From Kineococcus vitellinus (lineage in GTDB: Bacteria > Actinomycetota > Actinomycetes > Actinomycetales > Kineococcaceae), in the NCBI RefSeq assembly GCF_009906315.1, contig NZ_JAAALL010000003.1, forward strand, positions 1 to 43,462: 43,462 bases of DNA. The letters are read 5' to 3'. A model generated the notes under the pieces. It had not been told where the DNA came from. It was given only the letters and a program-made list of their open reading frames with translations, and did no database searches. Both the position numbers and the translations under genes were made by a program. Positions 41,896 to 43,462 of this stretch are shown here, in pieces (the first letter of the stretch is position 1; every line of letters begins with the position of its first letter).

Positions 41896-43462
41896 GTGAT
41901 CCGCAAGCGCCTCACCGCCGCCCTCCTCATCACCACCGCCTGCGCCGTGCCCGTCACGGGCACCGGAACCGCCGCAGCAGTGACCGCTTCGTCCGCCACG
42001 AGCAGCACCGTCGCGCCGTCGGCGGTGGAGATCGGGATGCCCGCCGGTGGCGTTTTCACCAGCGGGACGGCGTGGAAGCTCGACGTGAGCTCTGCTCCGC
42101 TGCACGCCAACAGTGCCGGAATGGTGAGCAACGTCGCCCAGCAGACCGCCGCCCAGTACGACGGGGTCGCGGCCTTCAACGCCTACCAGTACAGCACCAG
42201 CTTCTACACCGTCCCGGCGGACCAGCCCCGCGTCGACGTGCAGTGGAACAACTGCCAGGGCAAGGCGTCCACGCCGCCCGGCCTGCTCGGCGAGGGCGGG
42301 CAGTTCACCCAGGTGCCGATCCCCGCCGACGCCGTGCCCGCCAAGGGCACCGACAGCCAGCTGACCATCTACTCCCCCGCCACCGACCAGCTGTGGGAGT
42401 TCTGGGTCACCAAGAAGGTCGACGGCGCCTGGAGCGCCTGCTGGGGCGGGCGCATCGACGAGGTCTCCAAGAGCCACGGGTACTTCGCCGGGAGCTTCGG
42501 CGCCAGCGCCAGCGGCCTGGCCCTGGCCGGCGGCACCATCGGCATCGAGGACGTGCAGTCCGGTGTCATCGACCACGCCCTCGCCCTGCACCTGCAGGCA
42601 CCCGGGCGTGCCGACGAGTTCAGCTACCCCGCCCAGCGCAGCGACGGGTTCGACACCTCGGAGAACAGGGTTCCGGAAGGAACCCGCCTGCGCCTGGACC
42701 CGAGCATCGACGTGGACGCCCTGAAGATGCACCCCATCGCGAAGATGGTCGCCAAGGCCGCGCAGAAGTACGGCTTCATCGTCACCGACAAGGCCGGCTG
42801 CACCGCCGTCGTCGCCGAGAGCCCCGCCGCCGCGATCGCCACCACCGGCGTCGACCCGTGGAAGGCGCTCATGGGCAGCACCCCCAGCTACTCGATCATG
42901 AAGGGCTTCCCGTGGGCCTCCCTGCAGGCGCTGCCCAAGGACCACGGCAAGCCCGAGGTCCTCGACGGCAGCGCGGGCGGGGTCTGGACCGACCACGACC
43001 CCGACGACATGGACGTCACCTACGTCTCCGACGCCGAGTTCCGCACCGTGCGCAACGGCTGGGGCCCGGTCGAGCGCGACCGCAGCAACGGCGACATCGC
43101 GGCCGGCGACGGCCGCCAGCTGAAGGTCGGCGCCATCACCTACGCCAAGGGCCTGGGCGTGCACGCCGGCTCCGAGGTCGTCGTCCCCACCCGCGGCGCG
43201 AAGACCTTCACCGCGAAGGTCGGCGTCGACAACGAGGTGGGCACCAGCGGCTCGGTCGTCTTCCAGGTCTGGAACGGCACCACCAAGCTCGCCGACAGCG
43301 GCGTGCTGCGCGGTGGGCAGGCCGCGAAGGCCCTCAGCGTCGACGTCTCCGGCGCCACCGAGATCCGCCTCGTCGTCACCGACGCCGGCAACGGCAAGAC
43401 CGGCGACCACGGCGACTGGGCCGACGCCCGGCTCCTCACGCCGACCCGCGGCGGTTCTACCC
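41896..43462 (+). CDS. Secreted member of the unassigned family with NPCBM-like domain (paralogue 4, 3' end cut by window)
   Basis: 522 codons are visible with no stop before the window ends. Signal peptide (MIRKRLTAALLITTACAVPV), family core (WNNCQGKASTPPGLLGEGG, LTIYSPATDQLWEFW, ACWGGRID, FGASASGLALAGGTIGI, PAQRSDGFD, PEGTRLRLDPSIDVD, KAAQKYGFIVTDKAGC), then an NPCBM-like domain from about residue 375 (VRNGWGPVERDRSNG, YAKGLGVHAGSEV, GDHGDWADARL). The frame goes on beyond the domain end (LLTPTRGGST), so this copy has an added C-terminal part compared with paralogue 1. GTG at 41896. It is very close to paralogue 1 at nucleotide level in the core but less so at both ends. Confidence 0.85.
   Translation, partial: MIRKRLTAALLITTACAVPVTGTGTAAAVTASSATSSTVAPSAVEIGMPAGGVFTSGTAWKLDVSSAPLHANSAGMVSNVAQQTAAQYDGVAAFNAYQYSTSFYTVPADQPRVDVQWNNCQGKASTPPGLLGEGGQFTQVPIPADAVPAKGTDSQLTIYSPATDQLWEFWVTKKVDGAWSACWGGRIDEVSKSHGYFAGSFGASASGLALAGGTIGIEDVQSGVIDHALALHLQAPGRADEFSYPAQRSDGFDTSENRVPEGTRLRLDPSIDVDALKMHPIAKMVAKAAQKYGFIVTDKAGCTAVVAESPAAAIATTGVDPWKALMGSTPSYSIMKGFPWASLQALPKDHGKPEVLDGSAGGVWTDHDPDDMDVTYVSDAEFRTVRNGWGPVERDRSNGDIAAGDGRQLKVGAITYAKGLGVHAGSEVVVPTRGAKTFTAKVGVDNEVGTSGSVVFQVWNGTTKLADSGVLRGGQAAKALSVDVSGATEIRLVVTDAGNGKTGDHGDWADARLLTPTRGGST

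Noticed and set aside
41881-43410. A 509-codon open frame on the minus strand at the window end
   Set aside because: It is the antisense shadow of paralogue 4, and similar antisense frames lie across paralogues 1 and 3. The plus strand carries the signal peptide, conserved core and NPCBM-like domain.

Overview
The window is very GC-rich, gene-dense bacterial DNA with many GTG/TTG starts and GTGA start-stop overlaps. Coenzyme F420 synthesis (CofG), a SAM-IV-type riboswitch, HrcA/CIRCE control of groEL and a mycobacterial-type protein O-mannosyltransferase all point to a chromosomal segment of an actinobacterium. My guess is a member of the Kineosporiales, but that is not proven by the sequence. 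No tRNA, rRNA, CRISPR array, transposase or phage gene was seen.

Layout: (1) 1-9.2 kb is housekeeping: the 3' part of cofG, a SUFU-like protein, a MmcQ/YjbR protein, alditol oxidase, groEL with two CIRCE operators, YceI, a cold-shock protein, a DUF3263 protein, ung and galM. (2) 9.2-14.2 kb is a small catabolic locus: a LysR regulator diverges across a perfect operator-like palindrome from an adenosine-deaminase-like hydrolase, a NtaA/SnaA/DszA-type flavin monooxygenase and an NCS1 permease, which looks like uptake, deamination and oxygenation of an N-heterocycle. (3) 14.2-16 kb has OsmC and three small overlapping genes. (4) 16-18.9 kb is the methionine ABC importer metQ-metN-metI behind a SAM riboswitch, ending in a 56-bp perfect palindrome. 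(5) 19-24.6 kb has a lipid/diacylglycerol kinase, an amidohydrolase, a multi-spanning membrane protein and a DUF485-actP acetate symporter pair.

(6) 24.7 kb to the end is the most unusual part, a cell-surface glycan region. It has a double-GT2 glycosyltransferase, an acyltransferase-3, an asparagine-synthase-like protein, a hexapeptide acetyltransferase, a Wzx-type flippase, a polysaccharide pyruvyl transferase, a Pmt mannosyltransferase and a GT14 enzyme. Interleaved are four paralogues of a secreted or membrane-anchored protein family that I cannot assign to a function (24790-26343, 32797-33912, 34224-35327, 41896-end). Two carry an NPCBM-like carbohydrate-binding domain and one is membrane-anchored. 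The first and last share a block of 120 identical bases and flank the glycan genes as direct repeats. rsmI and pmt, which are divergent neighbours in mycobacteria, here lie about 7.8 kb apart with six of these genes between them. I infer a glycan assembly and modification locus whose product is bound or processed by the paralogous secreted proteins; this is the best candidate for an undescribed system.
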